DNA from: DATDMG01 sp036518955
GTDB lineage: Bacteria; Actinomycetota; Actinomycetes; Actinomycetales; Kineosporiaceae
Length of the DNA stretch: 17,532 nucleotides
NCBI GenBank assembly: GCA_036518955.1
Contig: DATDMG010000221.1
Span: 1-17,532 of the forward strand
Direction: 5' to 3'
Part shown: piece after piece, positions 5,580-13,229 of the stretch
Layout of the letters: each line of letters starts with the position of its first letter
How positions within the stretch are numbered: the first letter of the stretch is position 1
The notes under the pieces: model-generated
Told to the model about the DNA's origin: nothing
Databases searched by the model: none
The model's input: only the letters and a program-made list of their open reading frames with translations
Made by a program: the position numbers and the translations under genes

Positions 5580-6731
5580 TCAGTAGCCACCGGCCGCCGC
5601 CGTTTGTTCGACGAGCGGGCCGTCCTCGGCTGTCGCTGTCCAGGGTTCAGGGTCCTGGACGTCGCTGGCCGCGTCGGCGGAGCCGGGCAGGGCCAGCCTC
5701 AGGATGCGCTTCCAGACAGTGCCGTACTGGTGGTGGAACGGGCCGGTGTTGTAGGGCAGCCCATAGCGTTCGCACAGGGCCCGGACTCGTGGCGCGATCT
5801 CGGCGTACCGGTTGCTGGGCAGGTCGGGGAACAGGTGATGCTCGATCTGGTGGCTCAGGTTCCCCGACATCAGGTGAAGCAGCGGTCCTCCGTCGATGTT
5901 GCACGAGCCGAGGACTTGGCGCACGTACCAGTCGCCGCGGGTCTCGCCGTCCAACTGTTCCTCGGTGAAGACCTCGGCGCCCTCGGGGAAGTGACCGCAG
6001 AAGATGATGGCGTGCGCCCACACGTTGCGCACCACGTTGGCGGCGGCATTCCCGGTGAGAGCGGGCAGGAAGCTCGGGCCGGACAGCAGCGGAAAGAGCA
6101 CGTAGTCCTTGAGGGATTGCCGGCCAGCCTTGCGCAGGATCCCCAGCAGTTCGGAGAACCCCTTCTTCCAGCTCTTCCGCCCACGCAGGATGTTGTCGAA
6201 CTCCAGGTCGTACAGGGCGACGCCCCACTCGAAGAACGTCGCGAGCAGCAGGTTGTAGGCCGGCTGGACGAGGTAGATCGGGTGCCAGGGTTGCTCGGGG
6301 CTCACCCGCAGCAGGGAGTACCCGATGTCACGGTCCCTGCCCAGCACGTTGGTGAAGGTGTGGTGGATGTAGTTGTGCGAGTACTTCCAGGACTCCGCCG
6401 GGCTGACCAGATCCCATTCCCAGGTGGTGGAATGGATCTGCGGGTCCCGCATCCAGTCCCACTGGCCGTGCATGATGTTGTGACCCAGCTCCATGCTCGC
6501 AAGGATCTTGGCGGTGGAAAGCATGGCGGTGCCGGCCAGCCAGGCCGGCGGCAGCAGCGAGACCAGCAGGGCTGTTCGCCCGCCGGCTTCGAGGCCACGC
6601 TGGACGGCGATGACCCGGTGGATGTAGCGGGCGTCGCTCTCGCCGCGCTCGGCGATGATCTCCTCGCGGAGCTGGTCGAGCTCGCGCCCGAGTGCCGCGA
6701 TGCCGGACTCGGTCAGGTGAATGGTGGTCAT
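5580..6731 (-). CDS. Membrane fatty-acid desaturase (acyl-CoA delta-9 type, DesA3-like)
   Basis: The 383-residue protein has the three histidine boxes of di-iron membrane desaturases: GHNIMH (His84, His88), HNYIHH (His119, His123, His124) and HQIEHH (His294, His298, His299), with the surrounding NLSHQIEHHLFPDLP typical of the family. Hydrophobic segments lie at about 52-75, 150-170 and 210-245. The N-terminal 45 residues are helical and charged. Such enzymes insert a cis double bond into acyl chains at the membrane using O2 and electrons from a reductase. The gene upstream on the same strand encodes a suitable 2Fe-2S reductase, the same pairing as M. tuberculosis desA3 (Rv3229c) and Rv3230c. 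The start ATG 6731 has GGGAG 4 nt upstream. The C-terminal 35 residues are acidic and variable. Confidence 0.9.
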   Translation of the reverse strand: MTTIHLTESGIAALGRELDQLREEIIAERGESDARYIHRVIAVQRGLEAGGRTALLVSLLPPAWLAGTAMLSTAKILASMELGHNIMHGQWDWMRDPQIHSTTWEWDLVSPAESWKYSHNYIHHTFTNVLGRDRDIGYSLLRVSPEQPWHPIYLVQPAYNLLLATFFEWGVALYDLEFDNILRGRKSWKKGFSELLGILRKAGRQSLKDYVLFPLLSGPSFLPALTGNAAANVVRNVWAHAIIFCGHFPEGAEVFTEEQLDGETRGDWYVRQVLGSCNIDGGPLLHLMSGNLSHQIEHHLFPDLPSNRYAEIAPRVRALCERYGLPYNTGPFHHQYGTVWKRILRLALPGSADAASDVQDPEPWTATAEDGPLVEQTAAAGGY

Positions 6732-6838
6732 GACGCTCCCAGGTCTCGATGGGTCCGGAATGGATCCAGGTATGAATCCGGGCAGCGACCACGCCGCCCG
6801 CTGACGTGGTGGCGAATCGGATCACGATGCCGCCCCGG

Positions 6839-7990
6839 CTACAGGTCGATCTCCACATCGCCCGCGGCCACCGACACGCAGGTCTGGATCAGCTCGCCGG
6901 CCTCGCCATGCAGCCGGCCGGTCCGCAGATCACGCACGCGACCGGAGACCAGGGGCGCGAGGCAGCGGTAGCAGATGCCCATCCGGCACCCGCTCGGCAT
7001 CAGCACCCCCATAGCCTCGCCGACCTCCAGCAGCGGCGTCCCGCCGTCCGCGCGCGCCTGCGCACCGCTGACCGTGAAACGAGCCAGACCCCCACAGCCG
7101 GTCATCGTCGGCCGAGGCAGCCGGAAACGCTCCAGGTGCAGCCGGTCGGACACCCCGGCCCGCGCCCAATGGGCCTCGAGGACCTCCAGAAGTCCGGCGG
7201 GCCCGCACGCCCAGCTCTGGCGTGCCCGCCAATCCGGGCATCGTCGCCCCAGATCCTCGGGGGTGAGGCGACCGTCCGTGCGGCTGTACTGCTCGTGCAA
7301 CCTCAGCCGCGGGTACCGCGCGGCCAGCTCCCGCAGCTCCGTCCCGAAGATCACGTCCTGCGGGGTGGGGGCACTGTGCAGGACGACGACGTCGGGCAGG
7401 TCGCTGTCGCGACGCCCGGTCGCGGTGCGGTCGGAGTACAGGTGACGAAGCATGGCCATCACGGGGGTTATCCCGCTGCCTGCGGTCCAGAACAGCAGTC
7501 CGGCGTCGGCGCCCGCCGTCCCCGGCAGCACGAACTGCCCCTCGGGCGGTCCCAGCTGGACGATCGTCCCCGGCCGGACGGTGCGGACCAGATACTGCGA
7601 GACGAAGCCCTCCGGTAGCGCCTTGACCGTGAACGTGATGCGGCCGCCCCGGGGATCTGGAGGCGAGGACATCGAGAAGGTCCGCCAGTGGCGCACCCCC
7701 TCGATGTCGACCCCGATCCCGGCATGCTGTCCGGGACGATGCCCGGGCCAGCCCCATCCCGGACGGATGGTCACCGTGGCCGCGTCCGCAGTCTCCGGAC
7801 GCACTTCCTCCACCCGCCCGCGCAGCTGACTGACCGACCACAGCGGGTTCACCAGGCCCAGGTAGTCATCGACGTGCAGCGGGGTGGTGAACCGGCCGGC
7901 CGCGCGGCGCAGGAGCACACCCATGGCGGACCTCGGCACCAGCCCGGACCACCGGCTCACGACCCCGGGCACGCTGGACGCAGCGGACAT
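6839..7990 (-). CDS. Ferredoxin-dependent reductase (FNR module + C-terminal plant-type 2Fe-2S), desaturase electron donor
   Basis: The 383-residue protein starts at ATG 7990 with GGGAGGA just upstream. The frame is open further upstream but that part is non-homologous. The FAD domain shows HWRTFSMSSP (R-x-F-S, 103-106) and GRITFTVK. The NAD(P) domain shows WTAGSGITPVMAM (GSGITP 171-176) and ACGPAGLLEV. The C-terminal ferredoxin domain has CRMGICYRC (Cys335, Cys340, Cys343) and QTCVS (Cys371), the CX4CX2C...C plant-type 2Fe-2S set. It should pass electrons from NAD(P)H to the di-iron desaturase encoded 107 bp downstream, as Rv3230c does for DesA3. An operator-like inverted repeat lies 23-43 bp upstream. 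Confidence 0.9.
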   Translation of the reverse strand: MSAASSVPGVVSRWSGLVPRSAMGVLLRRAAGRFTTPLHVDDYLGLVNPLWSVSQLRGRVEEVRPETADAATVTIRPGWGWPGHRPGQHAGIGVDIEGVRHWRTFSMSSPPDPRGGRITFTVKALPEGFVSQYLVRTVRPGTIVQLGPPEGQFVLPGTAGADAGLLFWTAGSGITPVMAMLRHLYSDRTATGRRDSDLPDVVVLHSAPTPQDVIFGTELRELAARYPRLRLHEQYSRTDGRLTPEDLGRRCPDWRARQSWACGPAGLLEVLEAHWARAGVSDRLHLERFRLPRPTMTGCGGLARFTVSGAQARADGGTPLLEVGEAMGVLMPSGCRMGICYRCLAPLVSGRVRDLRTGRLHGEAGELIQTCVSVAAGDVEIDL

Positions 7991-8012
7991 CCGTCCTCCC
8001 GTCTCGCAACAA

Positions 8013-8033
8013 CCTACGCCTACGGAAACGTAG
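8013..8033 (-). promoter_or_regulatory. Operator-like site CCTACG-CCTACG-GAAA-CGTAG before the reductase-desaturase operon
   Basis: On the plus strand, CCTACG occurs twice in tandem (8013-8018 and 8019-8024), then GAAA, then CGTAG (8029-8033). CTACG (8020-8024) and CGTAG form a perfect inverted repeat with a 4-bp spacer. The site lies within 45 bp of the reductase ATG, where a TetR-type lipid regulator could block transcription. The regulator gene is not in this window. Read on the minus strand, TACGTT within the site also fits a TAnnnT -10 box. Confidence 0.45.
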
Positions 8034-8077
8034 ATTTCGGGCGTTGTCCATCCGAGAGGTTGCATCGGCGCCCCGCG

Positions 8078-8100
8078 CCCCAGTACGTGTGGTACGGGGG
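8078..8100. repeat. Short hairpin CCCCaGTAC-GTGTG-GTACgGGGG
   Basis: Arms 8078-8086 and 8092-8100 pair with one mismatch around a 5-nt loop. It lies upstream of the reductase promoter region and before the CheB-like remnant. It could be a regulatory hairpin; nothing nearby decides its role. Confidence 0.3.
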
Positions 8101-8304
8101 TGACGAGCCGCTGTTGGTGTGGTTCGTCTCGACCAGGCGGTCGATCCGGTCGGGGTGAGGAGCCCGGGTCGGTTGTCGGGGTCGGCCGGGTCGGGTCCGA
8201 CGTCGGTCTTGGCGCGTAGCCGACCGCGTCCGGGCGGACCCTGTGGACGCCGGCTGCGGCGCGTCGGTCGAAGACCTCAGCTGCAGGTAGGCGGGGGTGG
8301 TCGG

Positions 8305-8888
8305 GTGCCACCCGCGATCAGCAAGGTGCTCGGAGCCCTTCCCGCGACGTTCCCCGCCGCCGTCCTGGTGCTCCTGCACGGACGATACGACCCCGGCCAT
8401 CCCCCTCGGCTCACCCAGATCCTGGCCGCTCGCAGCGCCCTGCCGGTCCACGCCGCCGTCAGCGGCCTGATGCTTCCGCCGCGTGGCGTGATCGTCGCTC
8501 CGCCGGGATGCTCGACCACGCTCGACCCGTCCGGCGTGCTGACCGTAGCCCCGACGTCCCCGATTCCGCCACCCGTGCCGACCAGCTCCTGACCAGCCTC
8601 GCGGCCGCCCGCGGCTCGCGGGTCGTCGGCCTCGTGCTCACCGGAAGGGGCACCGACGGCTCCCGGGGAGTGCGCGCGATCAAACGCCACGGCGGGAGAG
8701 TCCTGGTCCAGGAGCCCGCCCACGCGATCGCGCCCGGGATGCCGACGAGCGCGCTAGCGACCGGATGTGTTGATTTCGTCCTTCCTCTAGAGCACATCGC
8801 TCCGGCGCTGATCGCCTTGACGATGGCCCCAGGCGCTGCCGACCTGCTCGCCGTCCCCACCCCGCATTGGACAGCCACCAGCGCCTGA
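8305..8888 (+). pseudogene. Frameshifted CheB-type methylesterase remnant
   Basis: Two frames together give a CheB methylesterase domain. The first, 8305 to about 8550, encodes PPAISKVLGALPATFPAAVL, then VLLHGRYDP, then GLMLPPRGVIVAPPGCSTTL. This matches 'ai..iL..LPa.fpa.vlvvqH' and 'pG.vyvAPpg.Hl'. The second, about 8553 to 8888, encodes TRADQLLTSLAAARGSRVVG, then VLTGRGTDGSRGVRAIKRHG and PGMPTSALATGCVDFVLPL, matching the C-terminal half with the catalytic Asp in GTDG. One base is lost between them near 8550. The catalytic His (LLHGRY) is kept, but the N-terminal GaSaGG segment with the nucleophilic Ser reads VGGGGRVPPA, without Ser. CheB proteins demethylate chemoreceptor glutamates; many actinobacterial relatives act outside chemotaxis. 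A sequencing error could explain the shift but not the missing Ser segment. Confidence 0.7.
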
Positions 8889-9050
8889 CCGGGAAGACGA
8901 CCACACAGGTGTCGACCGCAAGGCCAGACTTGTCATCCCCGCTCTCCAGCCCCATGAGAGCGCACATCCCGCGTCCTTCCACCGCAGTCGACCAGGGGTG
9001 GCGAGCCCCGCCTGCAGATCGCCGTCCTGCCTACGCCGCACGGCTTCCTG

Positions 9051-9647
9051 CTAACGATCTCCGTCTTGGTCCCGAAGGCCCTCGCGATCACGGGCACCCT
9101 GCTGGCGGGTCCTTGCTGCCCGAGTACGGTCGGACGTGGCCCGCAGACGATCCCGCGCTGCCTGATCCCGTGCCGCGGCTGCCACCTCGTCCTGGCTGGC
9201 AGCCCGGTGATGCGCATCGATCAGATCGGCACGATCTGCAGCACCACCGTCACGATCACGACCGGCCCAGTCCCGCTCTACCGCGGCACAAGCGCGCTCG
9301 TAGGCGGCATCCTCCATCGCGACCACACCGGCCTGTCGATCCCGCTCATCAGCGGTCAGATCACGGGCTCTGGCCACGGCGTCCCGCTGATCCGCCGCCA
9401 GGTCACGCGCCTCCGCACCCTTCAAGATCCGAGCGACCTCGGCGCTCCACTCCGCACTGCGCCGATCCCTCCCGTCAGCGATCACGTCGCGGTCGTTCGC
9501 TACCCGATCCCGCTCGTCCGCACGTTGATCGCGCTCGTCCGCCGTCCGATCGCTCCCGTCCACGGAGTGCAGCCGCTCCCACCAGCGAGCCTTCGATTCG
9601 GCCCTGAGCTGCCGGGGGTTGGGTTCAACGTCGGGGGACTCATCCAT
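9051..9647 (-). CDS. Highly charged heptad-repeat protein ('ADERD' repeats), unknown function
   Basis: This protein has about 198 residues. The start ATG 9647 is preferred because GGGGAG stands 5 nt upstream; ATG 9668 is an alternative without such a site. Residues about 32-70 are a near-perfect heptad array: DRTADER, DQRADER, DRVANDR, DVIADGR, DRRSAEW. It resumes around residues 80-110 (EARDLAADQRD, ARDLTADERDRQAG) and in weaker form (AAARDQAARDR) to the end. The Arg/Asp-rich seven-residue period predicts long alpha-helix with salt-bridge ladders rather than a classical hydrophobic coiled coil. Similar repeats occur in many actinobacterial proteins, often beside stress or anti-sigma genes and sometimes fused to sensory domains. 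No catalytic motif is present. It is divergent from the HATPase gene at 9748, about 100 bp away. Confidence 0.75.
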   Translation of the reverse strand: MDESPDVEPNPRQLRAESKARWWERLHSVDGSDRTADERDQRADERDRVANDRDVIADGRDRRSAEWSAEVARILKGAEARDLAADQRDAVARARDLTADERDRQAGVVAMEDAAYERACAAVERDWAGRDRDGGAADRADLIDAHHRAASQDEVAAAARDQAARDRLRATSDRTRAARTRQQGARDREGLRDQDGDR

Positions 9648-9747
9648 CTGCGCTCCCCTGCCGTCCAAGAGTCGTCACCGGTGCCGGGCGCCATTATCGC
9701 GCCGATCGCCGAGGTCGTCGCATCGTGACTGGGCACGTCGGCCGGGT

Positions 9748-10173
9748 GTGGTTGTCGCGGTGACCGGGAATCACCTACAGGTGCCCTACGTCAGCCTGCC
9801 GATCAACGTTCGCAGCGTGGCCGCCGCTCGCGGGCTACTGCACGACACGCTCCATCGGCATCGAACGGAGGCCAGTCCCACGAGCGACTCCGTCCCCGCC
9901 GTCGCCGCAGACGCCGTCCTGATGCTGTCCGAACTGGTCACCAACGCGGTCCGCCACGCTCGCGCCCTGCTCCTGCTGGAGATCAGCATCCGCGGCACGA
10001 CGTTGCACGTGGCCGTCATCGACGACGCGCCCAGGCTGTCGCTTCCCGTCCACGAGGAACGCAAGGAGACCGGCGGCAGGGGATTGACGATCGTGGATGC
10101 TCTCGCCGACCGCTGGGGATCCACGCCTGGCCCCGGGAGCAAGTCCGTCTGGTTCGAAATCAGTCTGCCTTGA
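9748..10173 (+). CDS. ATP-binding anti-sigma-factor-like protein (HATPase_c_2, RsbW-like)
   Basis: This is a protein of about 141 residues. The GHKL ATPase motifs are clear. The N box is MLSELVTNAVRHA, with Glu and Asn for Mg-ATP. The G1-like segment is VAVIDDAPRLSLP, and the G2 box is GGRGLTIVDALADRWG, followed by SKSVWFEISLP. This is the short RsbW/SpoIIAB-type family so abundant in actinomycetes. Members phosphorylate anti-anti-sigma proteins or bind sigma factors; specificity cannot be read here. Start choice is weak: GTG 9748 or GTG 9760 precede the homology (VPYVSLPINVRSVAAARGLL), neither with a good ribosome binding site. The open frame extends to 9619 but overlaps the divergent repeat-protein gene and is non-homologous there. 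No partner antagonist gene is in the window. Confidence 0.8.
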   Translation: MVVAVTGNHLQVPYVSLPINVRSVAAARGLLHDTLHRHRTEASPTSDSVPAVAADAVLMLSELVTNAVRHARALLLLEISIRGTTLHVAVIDDAPRLSLPVHEERKETGGRGLTIVDALADRWGSTPGPGSKSVWFEISLP

Positions 10174-10396
10174 CCGGTACACCCTCCCCTTGGGCGAACC
10201 CACTCGCCTCCGCTGAGATCACCTCGATAACCGATCGAGCGCAAGGGGTGGCTCTTCCGGGTTCCCCATGAGCAAGAAGTGCCACCTGCCGCATGAGCTG
10301 CGATAGAGACACCGTCGGCGAGCTTGTACCGGCGCGTCGGCACACGTCCGCACGCATTGATTCCAGCGGGTGAAGCGTGGGCATGTGGCAGCGGCA

Positions 10397-10663
10397 CTAC
10401 CTGTCGCGGTAGGACGCCGCCCGCCTCTGGCGACGTTCGAATCGCACCAGGACGAGGACGACACGTATGCAGCTCGCCACGGCCACGGCGAGCTGCGTGA
10501 CCAGCAGGGCACGGTTCCACAGAGGCTGGGTGTTCAACCCGGTCCAGCGCCCTACCGCCACGACGGCACCCACGATCAGGACACCCGGCACCACCGTGGT
10601 GAGGAGGGCATAGCCGATCTCGACGATCCGTGCCTCGCGCAGCGCCGGCCCATCGATCTCCAT
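10397..10663 (-). CDS. Small membrane protein with two transmembrane helices, unknown function
   Basis: The predicted protein has 88 residues starting MEIDGPALREARIVEIGYAL. Two hydrophobic helices are evident: ALLTTVVPGVLIVGAVVAVG and ALLVTQLAVAVASCIRVVLV. A short linker (RWTGLNTQPLWNR) and a very basic tail (RFERRQRRAASYRDR) suggest the C-terminus is cytoplasmic, with both ends inside. There is no Shine-Dalgarno site; ATG 10687 is an alternative start. It is the last frame of the minus-strand Hsp70-like operon and overlaps the end of the decayed cyclase-like gene. It could anchor the system at the membrane, but that is inference. A small hairpin (CTACC/GGTAG, 10397-10412) overlaps its stop. 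Confidence 0.55.
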   Translation of the reverse strand: MEIDGPALREARIVEIGYALLTTVVPGVLIVGAVVAVGRWTGLNTQPLWNRALLVTQLAVAVASCIRVVLVLVRFERRQRRAASYRDR

Positions 10664-11023
10664 GGGCCAAGTATGAGCGGCGGCCACACGATCAGCGAGA
10701 AGAACGCCTCGGGATCGCCACGCAACTCCTCGCGCACGGCGGTGCCGTCCAGCATCCGGGCGGCCGCCACCACGGCCTGCCCTACGTAGCCCGTGCGGGC
10801 GAGGGTGACGACGCCCTGGGTCATCGTCACCCGCAGCCGCATCGGCAGGAGCGGCGCAGCTGACGGTCCCGGGTCGTGTGGTGCAGCAGGCTCCGCAGCA
10901 GCGTCCGGTCCAGCAGGTCCTTCAACCGGCGCTGCAACTCCTCTGATCGCGGTTGGCGTGCCTGCTGTAGCGCTCGATGTCCACCATCAGGCACAACCTG
11001 CGGACGGCCCGCGATTCGGTCAT
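10650..11023 (-). pseudogene. Decayed class-III-cyclase-like effector gene
   Basis: Three frames combine to one protein. From ATG 11023: MTESRAVRRLCLMVDIERYS, then RHANRD, before a stop at 10922-10924. A second frame gives ELQRRLKDLLDRTLLRSLLH. From about 10860: PLLPMRLRVTMTQGVVTLAR, then TGYVGQAVVAAARMLDGTAV and EAFFSLIVWPPLI. The pattern (hydrophobic-D-I/V-E-x-Y/S, later RLRV..h.G.V....GY.GqaV..A.RllD..pvr..L...p.a...lIvs) is that of short nucleotide-cyclase-like proteins common in actinomycete conflict or signalling clusters. The expected central 'GDG-L..lp' part is missing, so there are two frameshifts and an internal deletion. The ATG overlaps the stop of the preceding operon gene as ATGA, so it was once translationally coupled to it. 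The last frame stays open to 10576. Confidence 0.6.
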
Positions 11024-12000
11024 GACCGCCTTCCTCCGTTCATCGACAGGTCACGTCCCACCGCGTCCAGCGGGTCGTCCAGGGTGCGGAGCAGTGCCGC
11101 CTGTGACGCCTTCAGCCGAGGGAGGAGTCCGGTCGCCACCAACCAGGCACGGTGCTGCCGGGCCCGGACCGGGTTGTCGTCGCTCCGGGCCGGATCGCCC
11201 CGGCCGTCGTCCGGTCGGGCCCGGTCCAGATCGGTCAGCCGTCGCACGGCCCGGTCCAGGACTCGATGGACGCGCACGAGGAGCCCTGACCGCCAGACCT
11301 CCTCCGGGCGCGCGCACAGTGCCTCGAAGGCAGCGGGCGTCAGACCGGGCGGGTGAACCCTCGCCTCGACGGTACCGGCGGCGAGCGCGGCGAACTCCGG
11401 GGGGAGGAGGCGCTCCAGCTCCAGCCGGGTCCAGGCCCGCCGGGAGGACGGCGCCGACGGCGCGTCGGCCGCACCACCGACGACGATCCTGACCAGCTCC
11501 GGGGCGGTCCAGTCCAGCGCCTCGTGCAGCCAGGGACGGAGCGTGGCCAGCGCCTCCTGCAACCGCCGCCCGCCGCTGACGATGTCGGGATGGGCGATGG
11601 CGATGGCGACCGCGTGCGCGTCCCGCACCACCTGCTGATGCGCGGGGTCGAGGGCGGCGAGCCCGTCGTCGGGCGGGAGGGCCACCGCCTGGATCAGGTG
11701 GGCCGCCCCTGGACCGGAGACGGGGCAGCGGTGGTCGCCGGGGCCGCTGCCGCTGAGGAGGCGGGTGAGCGTGTCGCTCACCGAGCCGGGACCCCCGTCG
11801 GCGTCGACGACGGCGAGGCGCAGGCACCGGGTCGGGGCCGCACCCGCCGTCGAGCCGTCCTCCTGGGTCGCCAGCAGCTCGGCCAGCTCGTGGAGCTCGA
11901 CGCGCGTGGTGCGCGACGCCGCCTCGACCCCGGTGTGCTGACGGGCCCGGGTCAGCAGGTCGAGGTCCTCGGCCCAGCGGGCGACGTGACGCTCGCGCAC
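11020..12000 (-). CDS. Operon protein D: helical protein of unknown function, Hsp70-like operon
   Basis: I do not recognise this protein. The start GTG 12000 is preferred: it lies 5 nt after the stop of gene C with AAGGG at a 9-nt distance and gives 326 residues (VRERHVARWAEDLDLLTRAR). ATG 12099 is possible but would overlap gene C by 94 bp and add a Gly/Pro-rich stretch. The protein is mostly predicted alpha-helix. It has a likely coiled segment near the N-terminus (DLLTRARQHTGVEAASRTTR), a charged middle (AIAIAHPDIVSGGRRLQEAL) and a C-terminal Arg-rich region (HRVLDRAVRRLTDLDRARPD). There are no TM segments and no nucleotide-binding or protease motifs. The C-terminal 25 residues are helical (LPRLKASQAALLRTLDDPLD). 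Strict operon placement suggests a structural partner or adaptor of the Hsp70-like ATPase. Confidence 0.65.
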   Translation of the reverse strand: MRERHVARWAEDLDLLTRARQHTGVEAASRTTRVELHELAELLATQEDGSTAGAAPTRCLRLAVVDADGGPGSVSDTLTRLLSGSGPGDHRCPVSGPGAAHLIQAVALPPDDGLAALDPAHQQVVRDAHAVAIAIAHPDIVSGGRRLQEALATLRPWLHEALDWTAPELVRIVVGGAADAPSAPSSRRAWTRLELERLLPPEFAALAAGTVEARVHPPGLTPAAFEALCARPEEVWRSGLLVRVHRVLDRAVRRLTDLDRARPDDGRGDPARSDDNPVRARQHRAWLVATGLLPRLKASQAALLRTLDDPLDAVGRDLSMNGGRRS

Positions 12001-12005
12001 CCGGA

Positions 12006-13229
12006 TCAGCCCTTGTAGGTGTGCACGAATCGCGCGGGGTGGCCAGGGTGGTCGAAGCTGAGCGCCCACACCGCCGCCGGCCCCGTCGGAGCCGGGCACC
12101 AGCAGTCCTTCCGGGGGATCCAGGGGCCGGGCGGAGGAGGGCCGCTCTCGCCGTGCAACCGAGGGATGTTGATGTTGGAGGCGGGCAGTACGTCGTCGAA
12201 TGGCTTCAGCAGTTTCATCCAGCGGCTTTCGGGGTGCGGCAGCGGAAGCGGGAACAATCCGCGGATCACCTCATCGAGGTGCCACCAGGCCTTGTCCGCG
12301 TTGTCGCGGCGAACGGACTGCAGGGCCGCGGTCAGCTGCTCCGAGTAGAGCCCGAGCGTGGGCCCGGTCAGGTCCTCGACGCTCTTGCGGTTGAGGGCGG
12401 TGAGAGCGCACCCGAACCCGGGTCCGATCCGGATCCGGGTCATCCACCTCCGCAGGGCGTCCTGCTGGGTGTCGGTCAGCATGTCGGTCAGGTCCTCGTC
12501 GAGCGCCGCGCCCCACGCCTCGCGCTCCGCCGGTCCGGGTCCGCGTTCGGCGTCGGACGCCTCCAGCAGTCCCGGGTCGTCCCCCAGGTGTTCGTTGATC
12601 ATCTGATTCAGGCGCGCCGCGGTCTCGGGTGCCACCCGCCAGCGCAGGTCCGCCCAGCGGCCCAGGATCCACTCCCGGCTCGGCCCCGGCGCCTCGGGTG
12701 CCGGGAGCCGCGCGAGGTAGTGACGGATCTCGGGGTCCTGGGACCAGAGCGACTGGACGGCCGCGGTGGCGCTCTCTCCGGTGTCCTGGGGGAAGTTCGC
12801 GACGCCGGCGACGTCCTCGGTGTCGCCGCAGTCGTCGTCCATGACGTCGTCGGCGTCCTCGGGCACCGCGGCTCCCCCGGTGTCCTCGGCGGCATCCGTC
12901 GCCTCCGGGACCTCGACGAGCCGGGAACCGGAATCGCCGCTCGCCGCGTCAGGGACCGGCGCATCGGCGCCACCACCCTCGTCGGGCGTGTGCCAGGGGC
13001 GCGGAACCTGGTCGCCCAGGAGCGTCACCAGCCGGTACCCCAGGGCCGTCCGGTCCCTGTCGAAGCGGCTGAACGGGGCGTCCTCGGGCACCGGCGCCAG
13101 GGCGGCCAGCCCGACCAGGAACCTCCCGACGAGCTGGGCGACGTCCTGGGCGCGGGCATCTCGGTCGCGCAGCAGCTGGTCCAGCAGGTGCTCCACGTCG
13201 TCGGTGTGCCGGGGCTCGTCCTCGATCAT
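12006..13229 (-). CDS. Operon protein C: two-part protein with acidic linker, unknown function
   Basis: The 407-residue protein starts at ATG 13229 behind an excellent GAGGAGG site with 7-nt spacing, 19 nt after the stop of the Hsp70-like gene. Residues 1-75 are helical (DDVEHLLDQLLRDRDARAQD, VGRFLVGLAALAPV). Residues about 80-152 form a low-complexity, strongly acidic linker (EDADDVMDDDCGDTEDV). Residues 155-330 are helical again, with several Trp (EWILGRWADLRWRV, DALRRWMTRIRIGPGF, DKAWWHLDEVIRGLF). Residues 340-407 are Pro/Gly-rich and probably beta: NINIPRLHGESGPPPPGPW, then KDCWCPAPTG and WALSFDHPGHPARFVHTY. The CxC pair in DCWCP is notable. No family is recognised. Its position after the ATPase suggests a co-chaperone, adaptor or target-recognition role (inference). 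Confidence 0.7.
   Translation of the reverse strand: MIEDEPRHTDDVEHLLDQLLRDRDARAQDVAQLVGRFLVGLAALAPVPEDAPFSRFDRDRTALGYRLVTLLGDQVPRPWHTPDEGGGADAPVPDAASGDSGSRLVEVPEATDAAEDTGGAAVPEDADDVMDDDCGDTEDVAGVANFPQDTGESATAAVQSLWSQDPEIRHYLARLPAPEAPGPSREWILGRWADLRWRVAPETAARLNQMINEHLGDDPGLLEASDAERGPGPAEREAWGAALDEDLTDMLTDTQQDALRRWMTRIRIGPGFGCALTALNRKSVEDLTGPTLGLYSEQLTAALQSVRRDNADKAWWHLDEVIRGLFPLPLPHPESRWMKLLKPFDDVLPASNINIPRLHGESGPPPPGPWIPRKDCWCPAPTGPAAVWALSFDHPGHPARFVHTYKG

Noticed and set aside
5115..6971. A 618-codon plus-strand frame across the phosphatase and desaturase
   Set aside because: It has no motifs and is the shadow of two minus-strand genes with clear active-site motifs.
10174..10396. A possible small gene between the HATPase and the membrane protein
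   Set aside because: Short minus-strand frames exist but lack a ribosome binding site or any recognisable feature; the gap is simply a convergent intergenic region.
12001..12099. Starting operon protein D at ATG 12099
   Set aside because: It would overlap gene C by 94 bp with a Pro/Gly-rich leader. GTG 12000 fits coupling better, although the longer start cannot be excluded.
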